64,000 nt of DNA, from assembly GCA_029531795.1 (NCBI GenBank), contig JAPEIS010000011.1, positions 248,001 to 312,000 on the forward strand, in the 5' to 3' direction. The stretch comes from Sclerotinia nivalis (lineage: Eukaryota > Ascomycota > Leotiomycetes > Helotiales > Sclerotiniaceae). The position numbers were made by a program, and so were the translations under genes. The notes below the pieces were generated by a model. That model saw only the letters and a program-made list of their open reading frames with translations, did no database searches and was not told the origin of the DNA. The first letter of the stretch is position 1. Each line of letters begins with the position of its first letter. Shown here piece after piece: positions 33,168-46,226 of this stretch.

Positions 33168-34811
33168 ATGGATGAAGGAGAGCGGAAGTCATTGGAGGAG
33201 CGTTCAAAAACTCTGCGAGTCGAATTGAAAGTATGGGAAAAGGACTTTCAGAACAATAATCAAGGGCGCAAAGCATCCAGGGAGGATATCAAAGCCAACC
33301 CAGACATTGGTATGAACTCTACCTCGACACACTCTGCCAATTGACTTATTAACTTCTATTCAGCCTTAAAGTATAAAGAGTTCAATAAAGTACGCGATAT
33401 ACTTGCTGGAAAGATTTCGCATATACCTCCATCGGCTCCTAAAGCGACGCCCCGAAAGAGAAGACATGAAGAGAATCACAATGAAACTCCCCAAAAACGG
33501 TTACTTGTTGATAGGACACCCTCGAAGAATACAATCTTACCATGGGACGTCGACCCTTATCATTCTCCTTCCATTATGAGGAATTTGTTTGCTACACCTT
33601 CTAAGAAAATGGCAATTGGGCCGACACCACAAAAGGATGGACAGGTTCTTGGGTTATTTGATTTGGATCCAGATAGTGCCGCAGATTCTCCTTCTACTGC
33701 TCACGGAACAGCAGGAAAGTTAGCTGCGACACAATCTACACCTCGAAAAACTGGAATGACCCCAGGGGGTACAAGAGCAATCATGCATAGCAATACACCG
33801 TCATCGAGAAGGACTTTACTATTCAGCACACCTTTGAAGAATAAAACTACCAATGGTCATGGATCAAATACACCTTCATCAGTATCAAAACTACATTTCA
33901 ATACGCCGTCATTTTTAAGAAGAGATAGTCAACGAATACGACTGCCGGCTGTTGATGAAAATGAAGAAGGCCCACCCGATTCCCCAGAAATGGTTCGAGG
34001 ACCTCGAAGACCAATGATCAAAAGTTTAAGCAGTATGCTTGCTGGTCTGCGAAAAATGGAAGAAGATGCTGCGGATGATGATTTGGAAGCTCTAAATGAA
34101 ATGGAAGCCGAAATGGCCAATCCCTCCAAGTCTATACCAAAACCGAAATCAAAACCACAACAAACAGGCTCATCAATTAGCCCAACATCAAAACCCTCGG
34201 CTAAAGACTCTCTTCCAGAAGACACAATCATAGTCGACAGCCAGCCACGAGAATTACTGGGCGGTTTTGATGATGAAGCTAAGTACGATTCCGAGCCTGA
34301 AGAAGCGACAAATGCGCCTACAAGAACATTTAAAAAGAAAGGTCAAAAACGCACCACCCGTCGCGTAAATCTGAAACCAAATCGTACGAAACCCTCCCAA
34401 CCTATGCCATCTACCAACCACCACAATGCCTCAGAAAGCGAAGACGAGCTCGCGCTCCCTCACAACCACCTCGAAACTATCCCGGAAACTCAACTCGACG
34501 ATGAGATTCCCCAGCCTAATGATGACGAATTTCCCCAAGCTGATGAATTCCCACCCGACGGTCGAAATTTCGACTCCGACTCTGCCTCCGAATACACTGC
34601 TTCGGAAGGAGGAACACGGTACAGAAGACCAGATCAAGATAAGACAAAAAAGAAGAATAGAGAGATTAACAAGGAAGGGAAGGTTAAGAAGGCTGCCAGG
34701 AAAATTAAGGCTACGGCAGGCAGTTTGCAAAACTTCAAGAGGTTGAAGTTGAGGAACAGTGGAGCGAAGGGAGGACCAGGGGTTGGCAGTAGGTTTAGAA
34801 GGAGGAAGTAG
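33168..34811 (+). CDS. sld2: DNA replication initiation regulator Sld2 (two exons)
   Basis: Exon 1 33168-33309, a 54-nt intron (GTATGA ... TTCAG) and exon 2 33364-34811 give 529 residues. The N-terminus has the Sld2/RECQL4-N signature (RVELKVWEKDF, SREDIKANPDIALKYKEF, split by the intron). Residues about 70-210 hold a dense array of Ser/Thr-Pro sites (APKATPRKR, DRTPSKN, FATPSKK, STPRKTGMTPGG, SNTPSSRR, FSTPLKN). This fits the CDK-regulated phospho-switch by which Sld2 binds Dpb11/TopBP1 to load the replicative helicase. The middle is acidic and disordered. The end is basic and conserved-looking (NFKRLKLRNSGAKGG ... RFRRRK) and is likely to bind DNA. The ATG at 33168 rather than 33147 is chosen because it starts at the conserved MDEGERKSLEERSK helix. 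Confidence 0.88.
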
Positions 34812-37023
34812 GGGAGTGGAACTTGAGGGTTGTGGACGGAGCGGGATGCTGAATGGGAGACTGTGCATATGGCTTGTGAAGTGCTTGTACCAGTATACGC
34901 TGGGAGACACCACGAGAACACCGTGAATCCCCAATATCTGAGTTGCTTTAAAAATTTAGGATACCCAATAACATACATACATTATACATACATACATGAA
35001 CTTGAGTGCCATTTTCCTCCGGATAGCTAACGTCCACATCCTAATATTTACTGTAATGTTCAGCTCAGCTCTACTCTCTATACCCAAAACTTCAATCCAT
35101 CCCAGAAATCCAAAGTTCTCTTTCAACACGCCCCACAAATCATGGACCATCCATCTTTGCCCCGCCATTCAATCCCCCGTCATTCATCCCCACCCGTCTC
35201 CATTCTCGCCCTTTCCCTCTGTTTGCAGATTCCTGTCGTTGATCCCACTCCGATCCCCCGTCTCTTGCGCAATACTTACCCATGACAGTCCCTAGCTCGA
35301 ACTTTAATCTAAACAGCTATTCCTGAATATCCATGCTGCCAATATAAATGACGTCTCCTAGGCCCGTCGCGGCGCAATCGACAACGAGAAACCTCAAAGT
35401 GATTAAGTTCTAGGGCTAGTGACTGGGTTTCTATGTATAAACGAAAATGACAATAAATGTGGTGCATATCAAACACAATTCAATAGCTTGGGTAACCAAG
35501 TCCAAATACCTTAGCGTCCTGAGCATAAACTTGACTTTGTTATCACTTCCGTTACAACCGGATGTTAGTATTATCATTTCAGCACGCATTTGAATCACTC
35601 TTTCCACTTATTAAAATCTCATTTGCTTCGGAATATTACGTCTAATAGAATCGACATAGTCGCATAGACACTCGGTGATATCAAGGGGATATTAATTCAA
35701 ATTAGGTGTCTAATAGAAACACTACCTTGAAGCCGATAAAAGTGTTCAGCGAAATGACTTCTATTCCTTGATGTTTACCTACTGTGAGACTATGTTCTGT
35801 TTGATTTTACCAAGCACAACTCCACTTCATCCGTTGACGCAAAGGCCATCTTCAACGAACGCATGGGTTGTGCATACATAGCTAATTGTTTTTCTCTCCC
35901 ATCCTTGCTCTTCCAGTCTTTGCTTCTATCACTATTTTGATCAAGTGTGTATCCTCTTGTCCCCACTGTACCAATGAGGGGCCTCGGTGATCCGCCACTT
36001 GGCCATAACTTTTGCAATCTTCATATTTTATATAACAGACTTGGAGTGAGGATCACGTCGACTGAAATTCGCTTATTGGTACAATGATGGGAAGTGATAA
36101 GTTTTGTAACTCTGGATTACTGTGGATCTAGATGTTTTGATCGTCGTCGATACCTTGGAGCTTACATAGAAAAGGTATCCTAAGTTCGTTTTCCTGCATT
36201 GACCACGCAAGAGAAATGAGGAAAGCACATCAAAAATCGCTCAACTGAAATCAGAGAGAAATCAACTGATTGACAATAGCTTACCTATGAATCACCCACA
36301 ACTCACCCACAACTCACACCATTTCCTCACAATTCATCTCAGCCTCTACCCGATATCAATTTCAACTCTGGTTTATTTACACAGCTTCGCTTGCGTACAT
36401 ATGCCGCAAGAATAATCTACTATTACAAGTTACAAACTACTGAAAATTGATTTTCTCTCAGTGGATTCCAAAAAAGAGACTAAATGAGCATACAATCCAG
36501 ATCTACCACGTCAAACCCTTGGGAGCTGTAGTGCTGGAGCATCGTGAATAGTCTCATAATCGCATAATACTAGCTGCAACGAGATCCTGCGGGGCATGAA
36601 AAGTAAAAACGGGGACTTGAACAAATCGTTGCTTTCGGACTTGAAAGGTTGTAAATAAATTTTTTTGCCATGGAAGAAAACCTTATTTTTCAACTTTGAC
36701 TACTTTTCGATAACTACTTCTTTTGGCCTGGAACTATCGACCGACGTTCTTCCGTGTAAAAGAACAATAGCTGAGATAACGAAGCTTATTCCCCCCCCCC
36801 TCTCCTGGAGCTACAGAACAGGAGTCCAAACTCGTCTAGATATTAGATTAGTAAGATTTTCGGCCTTTGGATCAGAGCACAGACCAGGAACAAGGATGAA
36901 TGGATTGAGAACAAGAATATCGTTGCAGAAACGGAATCACGGATTGAGAATAAGAAAGTCTTTTGAAATCTGTCCTTTTTTTTATAAGTATCTGAATAAC
37001 AATTTGATTGGAAATTTCTCCAG
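34812..37023. other. Spacer between sld2 and the first LINE
   Basis: No gene recognised. A minus-strand frame at 35790-36017 has normal codon texture but no family signature or splice context. Confidence 0.4.
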
Positions 37024-37363
37024 GCCCTAGCCAGGATTGATTGATTGATTGATTTAATTAACGTCTACACTGAGTCTAAGACTATCTAAGACGGCTGGGG
37101 GCCTTAAGGGCTCCTAACAAATGATATATGGTGAAATGCTGACCTAATAGGCCGTAGCTAATACAAGATTGAATGGATGGAGACGGTCTCCATCCTATAA
37201 TTTGAATAGGGGAAGTGAAAACTAATCTTGGGGAACAAAGCCCGCCTTATAAATACTCTCATATATACTAAGGGAATATAACAAATGAAATAATGATTGT
37301 GTTGATCGTTTTGGCCATATTGATCACGTGATTCGATTGACCATTTTGACCAAAATGACCAAA

Positions 37364-40300
37364 TTAGCCGGGTTGATTGGATTGATCACGCTCTTCTTCC
37401 TCACTCATTCCTCCTTCGTTTTCCTCCCCTTCGATTGCCTCATTTTCTTCTTGTTGTCTAGTGAGATGCCACGATCTAGTGGCTATTTTCGTTGCCTCGA
37501 TGAATTCGAGGGTTTTAATGATTCCTATTTTAGTATGTAATAGGTATTTTATAGTGAATCGAGAGGTAGGGTTATCTTTATTGAATGTTCTTCTAGCTGT
37601 TTTGTATAAAGGACAGCTGAGAAGAAGATGATCAGGGGATTCTCTCTTTTCATATCTACACTTGTCGTTTAATGAGATTCCGAATCGTTGTAAGTAGGAT
37701 TTGAAATATCCATGATCGATTTTAAGCTGGAACAAAGCGCTTATGGAGCTTCTTTTGGTGTTTTCTGGAATTCCGATCTTTGAGCTAATCTTCCAAAGGT
37801 ATATTTTCGAATAAACTGAATTAGATGAATAAAGAAAAGTATTCCATTCTTCGGATTTCGTCCTTTTGATATCCATTCTCAATGAAGCAAAACTGGTTTC
37901 GTTTTTTGATAATCTTTGTTTTGTAGCTTTTTTTGCCAAAGTATCGGCCAATTCGTTTCCTTCAACGGAGGTATACTTTGGAATCCAATTAAAGGAGATT
38001 TCAGCTCCTTTTCTAAGGAAAGTTTCTGTAATTTTGATTACTCTAATTTGGTATATTTGGCTAGGAGTATCAGAAGGTGTTTTCAATCGGTATAATCCGG
38101 TTTGATTGTCTAAATAGATTTTGAATTTTTCGTTTGGTTGAGCAATAGAGCTAGCATATTCGATTGCTCTAGTAACTCCAAGAAGTTCATTATTATAGAT
38201 AAGTTGATTCACCTCAATATTGATGGTTTCCTGATATAAAATCTGATTATTCGATAGAATAACTACAATCCCGATTCCAATTTCGATTTCATCCAAAGTG
38301 GATGAGGCATCAGTATATATTGTAATGGTATTCTTGCATCTGTATTTGAATACAAAATTATGGGCAATTGCAGCATCTTCCTTTGTTAGCTTGCTGATAT
38401 TGATTTTATATAGAGTATCCTTTTTCCAAGGAGGGAAATGAAAATGATCGATTTTCTTTAGAGTCAAAGGATCGATATCTTCTTCGATTGAATTCGTGAT
38501 TTTCTCAAGCTAAGTAGATTTAGGTAGTTTTCTTCGAGGGGTTATTATCGAGCTTTGATCTCCTTTTTCGGCAATTAATCTTTTGGAAACTAGATTAATA
38601 GGGTGGGAAGGTGAGATTTTCAATAGTCTGAAAGTATATTGTCTGATTCCAGCATTTAATCTGATTTCCGAAGGGCACAAAGCAGTTTCCGCTTCCATTG
38701 GTTTTATTAAGGAAGTTTTGAATACTCCTAGTATCTTTCGTAGAACGAGATTCTGAAGTAATTGAAGAATCTTTTTGAATTGGACTTGATCTTTCTACCA
38801 AATGATTGATCTGTAATCAGCTATACTAATAACATATACTATATAGAATTGCCTTAAAGCTTTGGGACTAAGTCCTTTCTCAGTATTGGCTAATCTAGCC
38901 ATTCGGTAGAAGGATACCTTAGCTTGAATAACTCGGATTATGATATGTTGCTTGAAATTGAGACCGGGATCGAACCAAATACTTAACCATCTAATTAATA
39001 ATGAGGATTGTACAATCTCAGAATTTGGAAGTTTGATTGAAGCCTCTTTTGTATATTTAAAAGTGGAAAAATGCATTAGCTCCGTTTTTGCTAAATCGAA
39101 TTGAATAACGTTTTTCTCACCCAGAGTATAGATTTGCTTCGCTGCTCTTTCAAAGGAAACGATATTCTTTTTCCAATTTGAAGAATAAATGATCAAAGCT
39201 ATATCATCAATATAAAAAAGATATTCAACCGAATTCGATTGAAAAAGATCTCGGATATAGATCAGGAAAAGAATTGGTGATATAGGGCTTCCTTAAGGGA
39301 TTCCAGTATTGATTGGTTTGAAGGTTTCGATCTGATTGTCAAATGACAGTTTGAGTAGCCTTTCTTCCAGAAATGACGATATCCACGCAATAAAACTAAT
39401 TGGAAGATTGAGGTTCTTGTAGATATCTAAGAATCGATTCTTGGATACATAATCGAAGGCTCCTTTGATATCTAGGAAAAGAATTGAGGTTTTCTTCTTG
39501 ATTCTTGTATTCCTTTCGATTTCGGTGGTGAGCAAGATTGTTGTATCGATAGCTGACTTCTTTTGTCTTCCGCCCATTTGGGAATGATGCAATAGATTCG
39601 TAGTTTCGGCTAGATAGCTGAGCCTTTGAGCTAGGATTCTCTCACTTATTTTGTCTAAACAATTGAGGAAAACAATAACCCTATATGCTTTTGGAATGGT
39701 ATAATCTGGTTTCGAAGGTTTCTTGAGTATCGCTCCAGTGGTTTGTTTCCAACAAGAAGGATGATAACCAAGATCAATCAGATTGCTGAAAAGGGTGAAG
39801 AAAGCTTTTGGGATTGCTTTATAAACTCGAATAACGATCTCCTAGATGATTCCATCTGGGCCCGGAGTTTTTCCTTTGATTTTAGCTGAATAGGCATTAA
39901 GAAGTTCATTTTCCGTGAGTTTAGGTCAGTCCCACTTCTTCGATTGTTTGTATCCTTCCCATTTGGGTGTTGTAGTATTTGGAAAGAGAGGGAATAGAAC
40001 AGATTTGAAAGCTAAGCATTTCCCTTCGAAGAAGCTTTCGAGTTGAGAGGAATTAGATCGGATATTCGGAATCCTTTCGGTTTGAAGATTTTTCGTATAG
40101 GACATTGCCTTGAAGATCGTTTAAGTATCCTCTTTTTCAAGGAACTCGTTCCAATGATTCTTTTTTGCTGTTTTAATAGCTTGAAAGTAATGATTCCTTG
40201 TTGATTGGTAGATTTTCTTGAATATATTATCTTTAGGGTATCGTTTAGCATTTTCATATTCATTTGCGAATCGTTTCCGAAAAGCTTTCAATTATGGAGA

Positions 40301-41305
40301 CCACCAAGGCTTTGCCCTTTTGGTTGATTTGATTCTCAATATACTGATTTCAACCGAATAGATGATTATTCGGGTGAGTTCTATTGCAGCTTTATCCAGT
40401 GTTTGCTTTTGTTGGTTTTTGTCGAGAAGAGAATCAAGAGAATTGGATTCTGAAGTAGTGATATTGAGGTAGTCATTAGAATTCAGGATAGTTGAAGACG
40501 ATAGCTTTGATTCGAATGTATTTGTGAATTTGTTCCAATCCGTTTGTTTTGTATTGAATCTTGCTAACGGAGCGATATTTGTTGAACAGGTTCCAATGTC
40601 TTTCACTTCAAATAGGATCTCTAAATGATCTGATCCAAAGTTAGGAAGGATTTGCCAATCAATAATATTAGAGGATATCGCTTTAATAGCTAAGGTAAAA
40701 TCTAGAACGCTTGGATTTGTTATATTCGTTCGATAAAAGGTATTAGTCCCTGCTTCATTAAAAAGGATAAGGTTATGATCTTCAAATCACTTGGCCAATT
40801 GATCGGCATTTGAGCTTTTGTTGGAAAAGGGGTCCCACCAAGGGTAATGAGAATTGAAGTCCCCTGTAAGGATAGTATAATGAGAAAGGGGAGTATTGAA
40901 AAAACATCTTTCGATAGTATAACCTTTCTTTTTAACTTGATCAGCTTCGTTGTATATATTGAATAATTGAATCGTATGATTTCTCTGAGTGATATCGATA
41001 ATTTGAATATCTGTATCTTTAAAAAAGTTGGGGGCTAGGGTTATTAGCGATTTGAATCCTTTCGAGATGTAGATCATTGTACAAGAACGAAGGTTCGGAG
41101 GATAATTTAGAAGGAGTTGGGAAAAGCTAGAATGAGCAATCGATCTGGTTGAGGAGTAATCTTTTTCAGGGTTTGAAAGGACCCAAGGTTTTTAAATGAT
41201 TATAAGATCGATATCGAATTCTAAGATAAGTTGAAAAGCACTTTCGATGACTTGAAGGCTTTTGTTTAGATTGATTTGAAGAATGCGAATATTGTTGTAT
41301 AACAT
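37364..41305 (-). pseudogene. LINE copy 1 ORF2 (endonuclease, reverse transcriptase, RNase H)
   Basis: 1314 codons from the ATG at 41305 to the stop at 37364, in one frame apart from RIP-type stops. Domains in order: APE-type endonuclease (ILQINLNKS start, GDFNSHYPWWDP near 40830), reverse transcriptase (FLDIKGAFDYVS near 39440, FYIDDIAL near 39200), RNase H (TIYTDASSTLDE near 38310, YLDNQTGLYRL near 38110, GNELADTLAKKA near 37940) and a C-terminal Cys/His region (near 37630). The order matches the Tad1 clade. The endonuclease catalytic Glu near the start reads Lys after a stop (a double RIP hit), so this copy is dead even apart from the stops. Confidence 0.88.
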
Positions 41306-42786
41306 TAATTGGATTTCCGAACAATTGTTTGATATATTTCGTATGCTTTAGAATTAGCTTTATATTCTCCTTTGCAATTAGCGTATTTGATCACTAAATG
41401 CTGACAAGGTTTGTTTTTAGCTTGACAAATTAAACAAAAATGATTAACTGTAGTATGATTATTGCTATAAAGTCTACAAACTGGAGGTTTTTTGCAATAT
41501 GATTTGTTATAGCTGAATCCTTGATATTTATTGTATTGAGAGGAAGGGGTAAAAGGATAGAATCTTTCAATTTTGATGTTAATATTAATGATATAAAGTC
41601 TTTTTCGAATAGCTAATTCTGCTTTCTTTTGTGTAGCAAACGTAATTACAATTGCTCCTTCTTATTGAGTAGTTCTTTTAGAAGCATTAATGAGCCAATA
41701 AAGGGTGCCCATTATAATGAGCCCTGAATTGAAGATTTTAATTTCGTCTTTAATCAAATCCATTCCTTTTGGATTAGAGAATTCCTTGATTGGGATTTTG
41801 TGTATAATCACTTTGTGCTATGATTTGTCGATTTGAAGTTTTTCTGATTCGAGGATACGATTCTAGATCTCTTTTTTTTCAATAAGGAATTGTGCATTGA
41901 AGAAGCTATTAATGATTAGGATAATATTGTTGCTTCTAATTGTAGTAATGATCGAGATAATTGGACCGTTGATGCTAGTCTTTTTGAAGGCTTCGTTGAT
42001 TTTGTTTTTTGTATATAATGGTATAAAAGAATTGGGTTGATAAAGAAATGGATTGATAAGGATTAATCGTTTGTTAGGAATATTATTCTTTTGCTCTACA
42101 AGCTTTTGTTTTGTAGAGTTCCCTTTGGAAATTATTTTTTATTTCTTTACTGATTTGATAACAATAATATAACTTACTTTGTTAATTGGTAAAGCGTTTG
42201 TTGAAGGAGTAATTGATTGATTGAGAAGGTTGAAAAGATGATTGGCTTGATTTTCAATCCTTTTGGTAGCCTTTTCGAGATGGGAGATTTGTGATATGAT
42301 AATATTCGAAGCTTTTATCAATTTTCCTTTTTCGAGGTATTCACGAAATATTTCGATTAGATCTAGGATCTTCGATTGTTCTTCGATTTCCTTTTCCAAA
42401 GAAACAGCTAGAATAAGAAGATCTCTAGCTTTTTGGATAGCTTCTTTTGGTTTTGTGGAGTTAAATCCTGATTGACTAAATTGCCTGATTCCAGAATTGA
42501 TTGATTATCGATGACGTTTGTTATTGATTTTAAAAGGAATCGATCTATCAGGGGATCGGAATGGATCATCTGAATTGAGAATATCCAATTGGTTTTGCGA
42601 ATTGAAAGATTGGGCTGGGGTAGGATTCAAGGGATTGGGTGATCTTTGTATTGTGAAAGGGTTTCTGGATGGGGGGATTGGGTCAATGGTGGAGAAGTTG
42701 GATGTTGGAAAGCCTAGTATCATTATTACTCGTGGGGGAGTAGGTTCAGGAAATGATCCAAGGGATCCTTCTATCGGAGAATCCAT
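41305..42786 (-). pseudogene. LINE copy 1 ORF1 (gag-like, zinc-knuckle protein)
   Basis: From ATG 42786 (MDSPIEGSLGS) to TAA is exactly 1482 nt, the same as in copy 2. The N-terminus is Pro/Ser-rich. A coiled-coil-like segment follows (LDLIEIFREYLEKGKL) and then a C-terminal zinc-knuckle region (FCLICQAKNKPCQHL). The first CCHC knuckle, readable in copy 2, has lost C, C and H to Tyr here. In-frame stops (near 42505, 42140, 41820 and 41665) are C-to-T type. ORF1 proteins of LINEs bind the RNA. The TAA overlaps the ORF2 ATG as TAATG. Confidence 0.8.
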
Positions 42787-43052
42787 TATTGAACTTGATA
42801 AATCTATCAAAACCTTATATGTTCAAATAAGGGGAAAAGTTGAAGGAAGTTGGAAAAAGTTTTTACACGAATTTTCATGTAAGTTTCGTGTTTTGAGCAA
42901 CGACAACAGTATTATAATAACTACTGAGCCGATTCACTTGAAAACAATTGGAATGAATTTTGGAAGTATTTCTTTATTAAATAAAGGGAAGAACTAATTG
43001 TATTTCGAAGAAATTTTGTTCTTCGAAATTTGTTGTATCGCCCTAGCCAGGA

Positions 43053-43749
43053 TGAATGAGACGTGGAGAAGGGAAATGGATTTCCAAGAGTTTATGGAAA
43101 TGAAATCTTTAAGTATAAAGTCAGTTTAGATCTGAGGCTAATACGTCGTAGTCAACGCTAGCAGAGTTTGTAACTAATTAGCTTGTTAAAACTTACAATC
43201 CAAAATTCCTTTAGATATCATAACCAGGATGAAGCGGGTTGTCCGTATAAAATATAGGGTCTATAAAGTTCCTGGTTGGATTTCAGCTTGATTGGGCAAG
43301 TCTATACAGTAATCCCGGGTTTTGTCTCTCATGGTTCTGCTATAAGCTAAATTCTTAGTATTTGTGCTTTCAGAAACTATAGTCTCCGAATGTTAGGGAG
43401 TAATTTTTCTTACTAATCAAATTGTCTTATTTTCCCCTTTTTTTAAAAAAATACTTTCTGTTAGTTCGAGTACGTTACACTTGTAGCGAATCAGACAGCG
43501 GCAGCCGGGCTTTTACGTTTAGTTTGATGGTTCTATTCTGATTTTGGCAGCTAACGTTGACGCCATTTCGTATCTACACTCGCTCTGAGGCTAGGATATG
43601 AGCTATCCACTTAGCATTTTGTTGTTCTGGGGTATTCTAGCGTCCCCAGAAGTGGATTCGCGCCTGGACCCTGTAGATCTTGAGGTTGGGCACAATATTT
43701 CATGATTTTGGTATTATATTGTTTCTTCCTCAACAGTGCGCATACGAGA
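43053..43749. other. Spacer between two LINE copies
   Basis: No gene recognised. Mixed-GC sequence unlike the AT-rich flanks. Confidence 0.35.
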
Positions 43750-44639
43750 ATGGTGATTAAAAACCTTGGGTCTTTCGGCTTTAGTGAGCAATCAACCAAT
43801 GAAGGATATCAACTCGTGCTTCGATTTTGTAGCCTCGACGCCAATTCTTGCAGAAATGGAAGCAGGATTCCAATTTTATCACCCCTCAACACCCTTATCA
43901 AATTCATCATCATCATATGCAAAAACTTACCCTTGGAAAACCAGCTCAAAAATCGGTATCCTAGGGAATATCAAAAGAAATATCATCAGTGCCCTTTTCC
44001 AATTAAAGATTGGTCATGGATACTTCAAATCATATTTATAACGTTTTGGAATCTCGGCAAATGATAAATGTAGATGTGGAAAAAGAGAAACTCTTGATCA
44101 TTTATTACTCAGTTGTTTTTTATATAAGAAAGCAAGAAGAAAACTCAAAGAAAATAATCCATTGTTTAGATTCATTATGAAATACTTACTTTATACCAAA
44201 GCAGGAATAATCAAAACCTTCGAGTTCATCGATACAATAAGAATAGCTATTAGATTATGATATCTCAAACGAATACAAGGAGAAGGAGGAGAGGTAGAAG
44301 CAAAAGGAGCAGAAGGAGCAAAAGGAGCAAGGGAAGAGACGAATGATGAAATTGAAAGAAGAATATAAATCCTTCTACAATTTTAAATAAATATTATTTC
44401 TTTTGTTATCTCTATTATATGTTTCGATATTTGTAGGACAGGATCATTCTCCAGGATTAGTTTTCACTTCCTCCATTCAATTCAAAAGATTGAGTTAATC
44501 TCAATAGTTCAAATTATGTATTTAGCCAGGCCTATAAGCCAGCTTACCTTCATTATGTTACCTGTTAGAGGTTTGAAAGAGCCTCCAGCTGTCTTAGATA
44601 ATCTTAGACTCAGTGTAGACGTTAATTTAATCAATCAAC
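43750..44639 (+). mobile_element. 5'-truncated LINE copy 3
   Basis: Only the last part of ORF2 plus the 3' UTR is present, in the opposite orientation to copy 1. Visible are KISALFQLKI-like (IISALFQLKIGHGYFKSYL), KCRCGKRETLDHLLLSC, which keeps the C-x-C ... H ... C finger better than copy 1, and KYLLYTKAGIIKTFEFI. Then come a short Gly/Glu/Ala repeat, the 3' UTR with CTTAGACTCAGTG and a short AATC tail at 44627-44637. The 5' limit is uncertain because the start of similarity is diverged. It appears to be another subfamily member. Confidence 0.75.
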
Positions 44640-46128
44640 CTTTATCAATTTTTCACCTACAGTACTTGCGCACAGATAATGGCCGGCCGGATTTCACCCG
44701 GAATTATTTATCAATATCATTCTATTCAATCTTATTTATTAAATCAACGTTTCATTATTTTAATATAAAATTTTGATATATTTGAGATCTATATATATAT
44801 TTTAATAATATAAAAAAATTATATTGTTACTCTACTTTAAACTTTCAATATTTAGTATACTAACCATCAACCGCAATACAGGCCTCTATTCTATTCGATA
44901 TACTAAGTCCCCTACCCCACATTCCGGCCACCCCCCCATTCCGGCTACATCAAAAATCATATCGCTACAATAATATTTAATTTTTAAACTTTAATAACTC
45001 AATAATCATTGAATCAATTGATCTGAAATTTTGATATTATTTTAATTACATTATGAAGAGATTATATACTGAAGATGATATTGCAATAGTATTGGGAGCG
45101 ATTGCAAATGGGCTTATAATACGAAAGGCTTTTTTAGAATATGGTGTTCTATGTATTATACTTTAAGATCGAATTGAAGGTCATTTATCCTATCAAAAAA
45201 GTATCCAAAGTTAGTAAAAGATAGTTTCAATTCAGGAGAATCGATTGGTTGATTGGATATTAGTATAAGAAGTTCTTGATAGTAGTTTAATTCATTGTCA
45301 AATATGAGAAATGAGAGAATGTTTCTTTTATATAAAAAGAGAGGATTCTTCATTTGGAAAACGATGGATGTGTAATTTTTTGAAAAGGAATTCTATTATT
45401 AGAACGAAAAAGCAATAGAGGATTGATTTTGTATAAGTTTTAGATGCTAATATTGATATTATTAAGAAGTGGTTTCGTTTTCTTGATATTCCCGAAATCA
45501 AGGGTATTAAGGCCGAAAACAGATGGAATATGGATGAGGTAGGTATTATGGAAGGTCAGGGTTTTAATGGGCTAATAGTAGGAAGTGTACAGTAGAAATT
45601 TATTCAAAAAAAACAATCTGGTTCGAGGATTTGGATATCTTTCATTGAATGTATTTCGGTTATCAGCAAAGTCTTAAATCTATTTGTTATTTTCAAAGGA
45701 AAAAGCGTTCAACAATAATGATTCCTTATAGATCTTATTTTATATAAAGAATGGAACTTTATTGTTATAGAAAATGGATGGACAATAGATGCAATTGTTT
45801 TGAAATGGTTGGAAAAGGTTTTTATTTCTTCAATAAGCTTTTTCTCCCCTAATGAAACGAGATTACTCATTTTGGATGGATACGGAAATTATGAAACTAT
45901 TCCCTTTATGAATCTTTGCTTCGATAATAATATATATCTCTTATTTTTGTTGTTATATATATTACACGTATTACAATTATTCGATTTATCAATTTTCTCG
46001 TCCTTCAAAAATGTATATCGATATACTGTGACGATGGTCTTAATTCAAGGCATGATAGAATGAATCAATTAATCTATACTAGAGAATAACAAACTACCGT
46101 ACCAAATACAATAGAGTTGAGCCTTTTA

Positions 46129-46149
46129 TGGTCCCCTCGGAGGGGACCA
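46129..46149. repeat. Perfect GC-rich hairpin 1
   Basis: 10-nt arms TGGTCCCCTC / GAGGGGACCA around one G. It lies in the excess segment of the pogo-like transposase. Confidence 0.85.
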
Positions 46150-46199
46150 AAGCCCTAAGCGAATACAGGATGAAATAAATGAAATAATAACCTGAGGCA

Positions 46200-46226
46200 T
46201 TTTGGTCCCTTCGGAGGGGACCAAAA
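46200..46226. repeat. GC-rich hairpin 2
   Basis: 13-nt arms TTTTGGTCCCTTC / GAGGGGACCAAAA around one G with a single mismatch. The core is the same as in hairpin 1, ~70 nt away. Confidence 0.85.

Larger units (their letters stand above)
37037..43039 (-). mobile_element. Full-length Tad-like LINE, copy 1
   Basis: A 6003-bp non-LTR retrotransposon bounded by a 13-nt target duplication GCCCTAGCCAGGA (37024-37036 and 43040-43052). On the minus strand the order is a ~253-nt 5' UTR, ORF1, ORF2, a 3' UTR with TCTTAGACTCAGTG, and an (AATC)n tail. Internal stops are of the CAA-to-TAA, CGA-to-TGA and TGG-to-TAG kind, as left by RIP, but no net frameshift is present in either ORF. It is the less damaged of the two full copies: the RT active site YIDD is intact. 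Confidence 0.92.

Noticed and set aside
34431..34934. 167-codon frame on the minus strand over sld2
   Set aside because: Shadow of the sld2 coding strand; no family signature.
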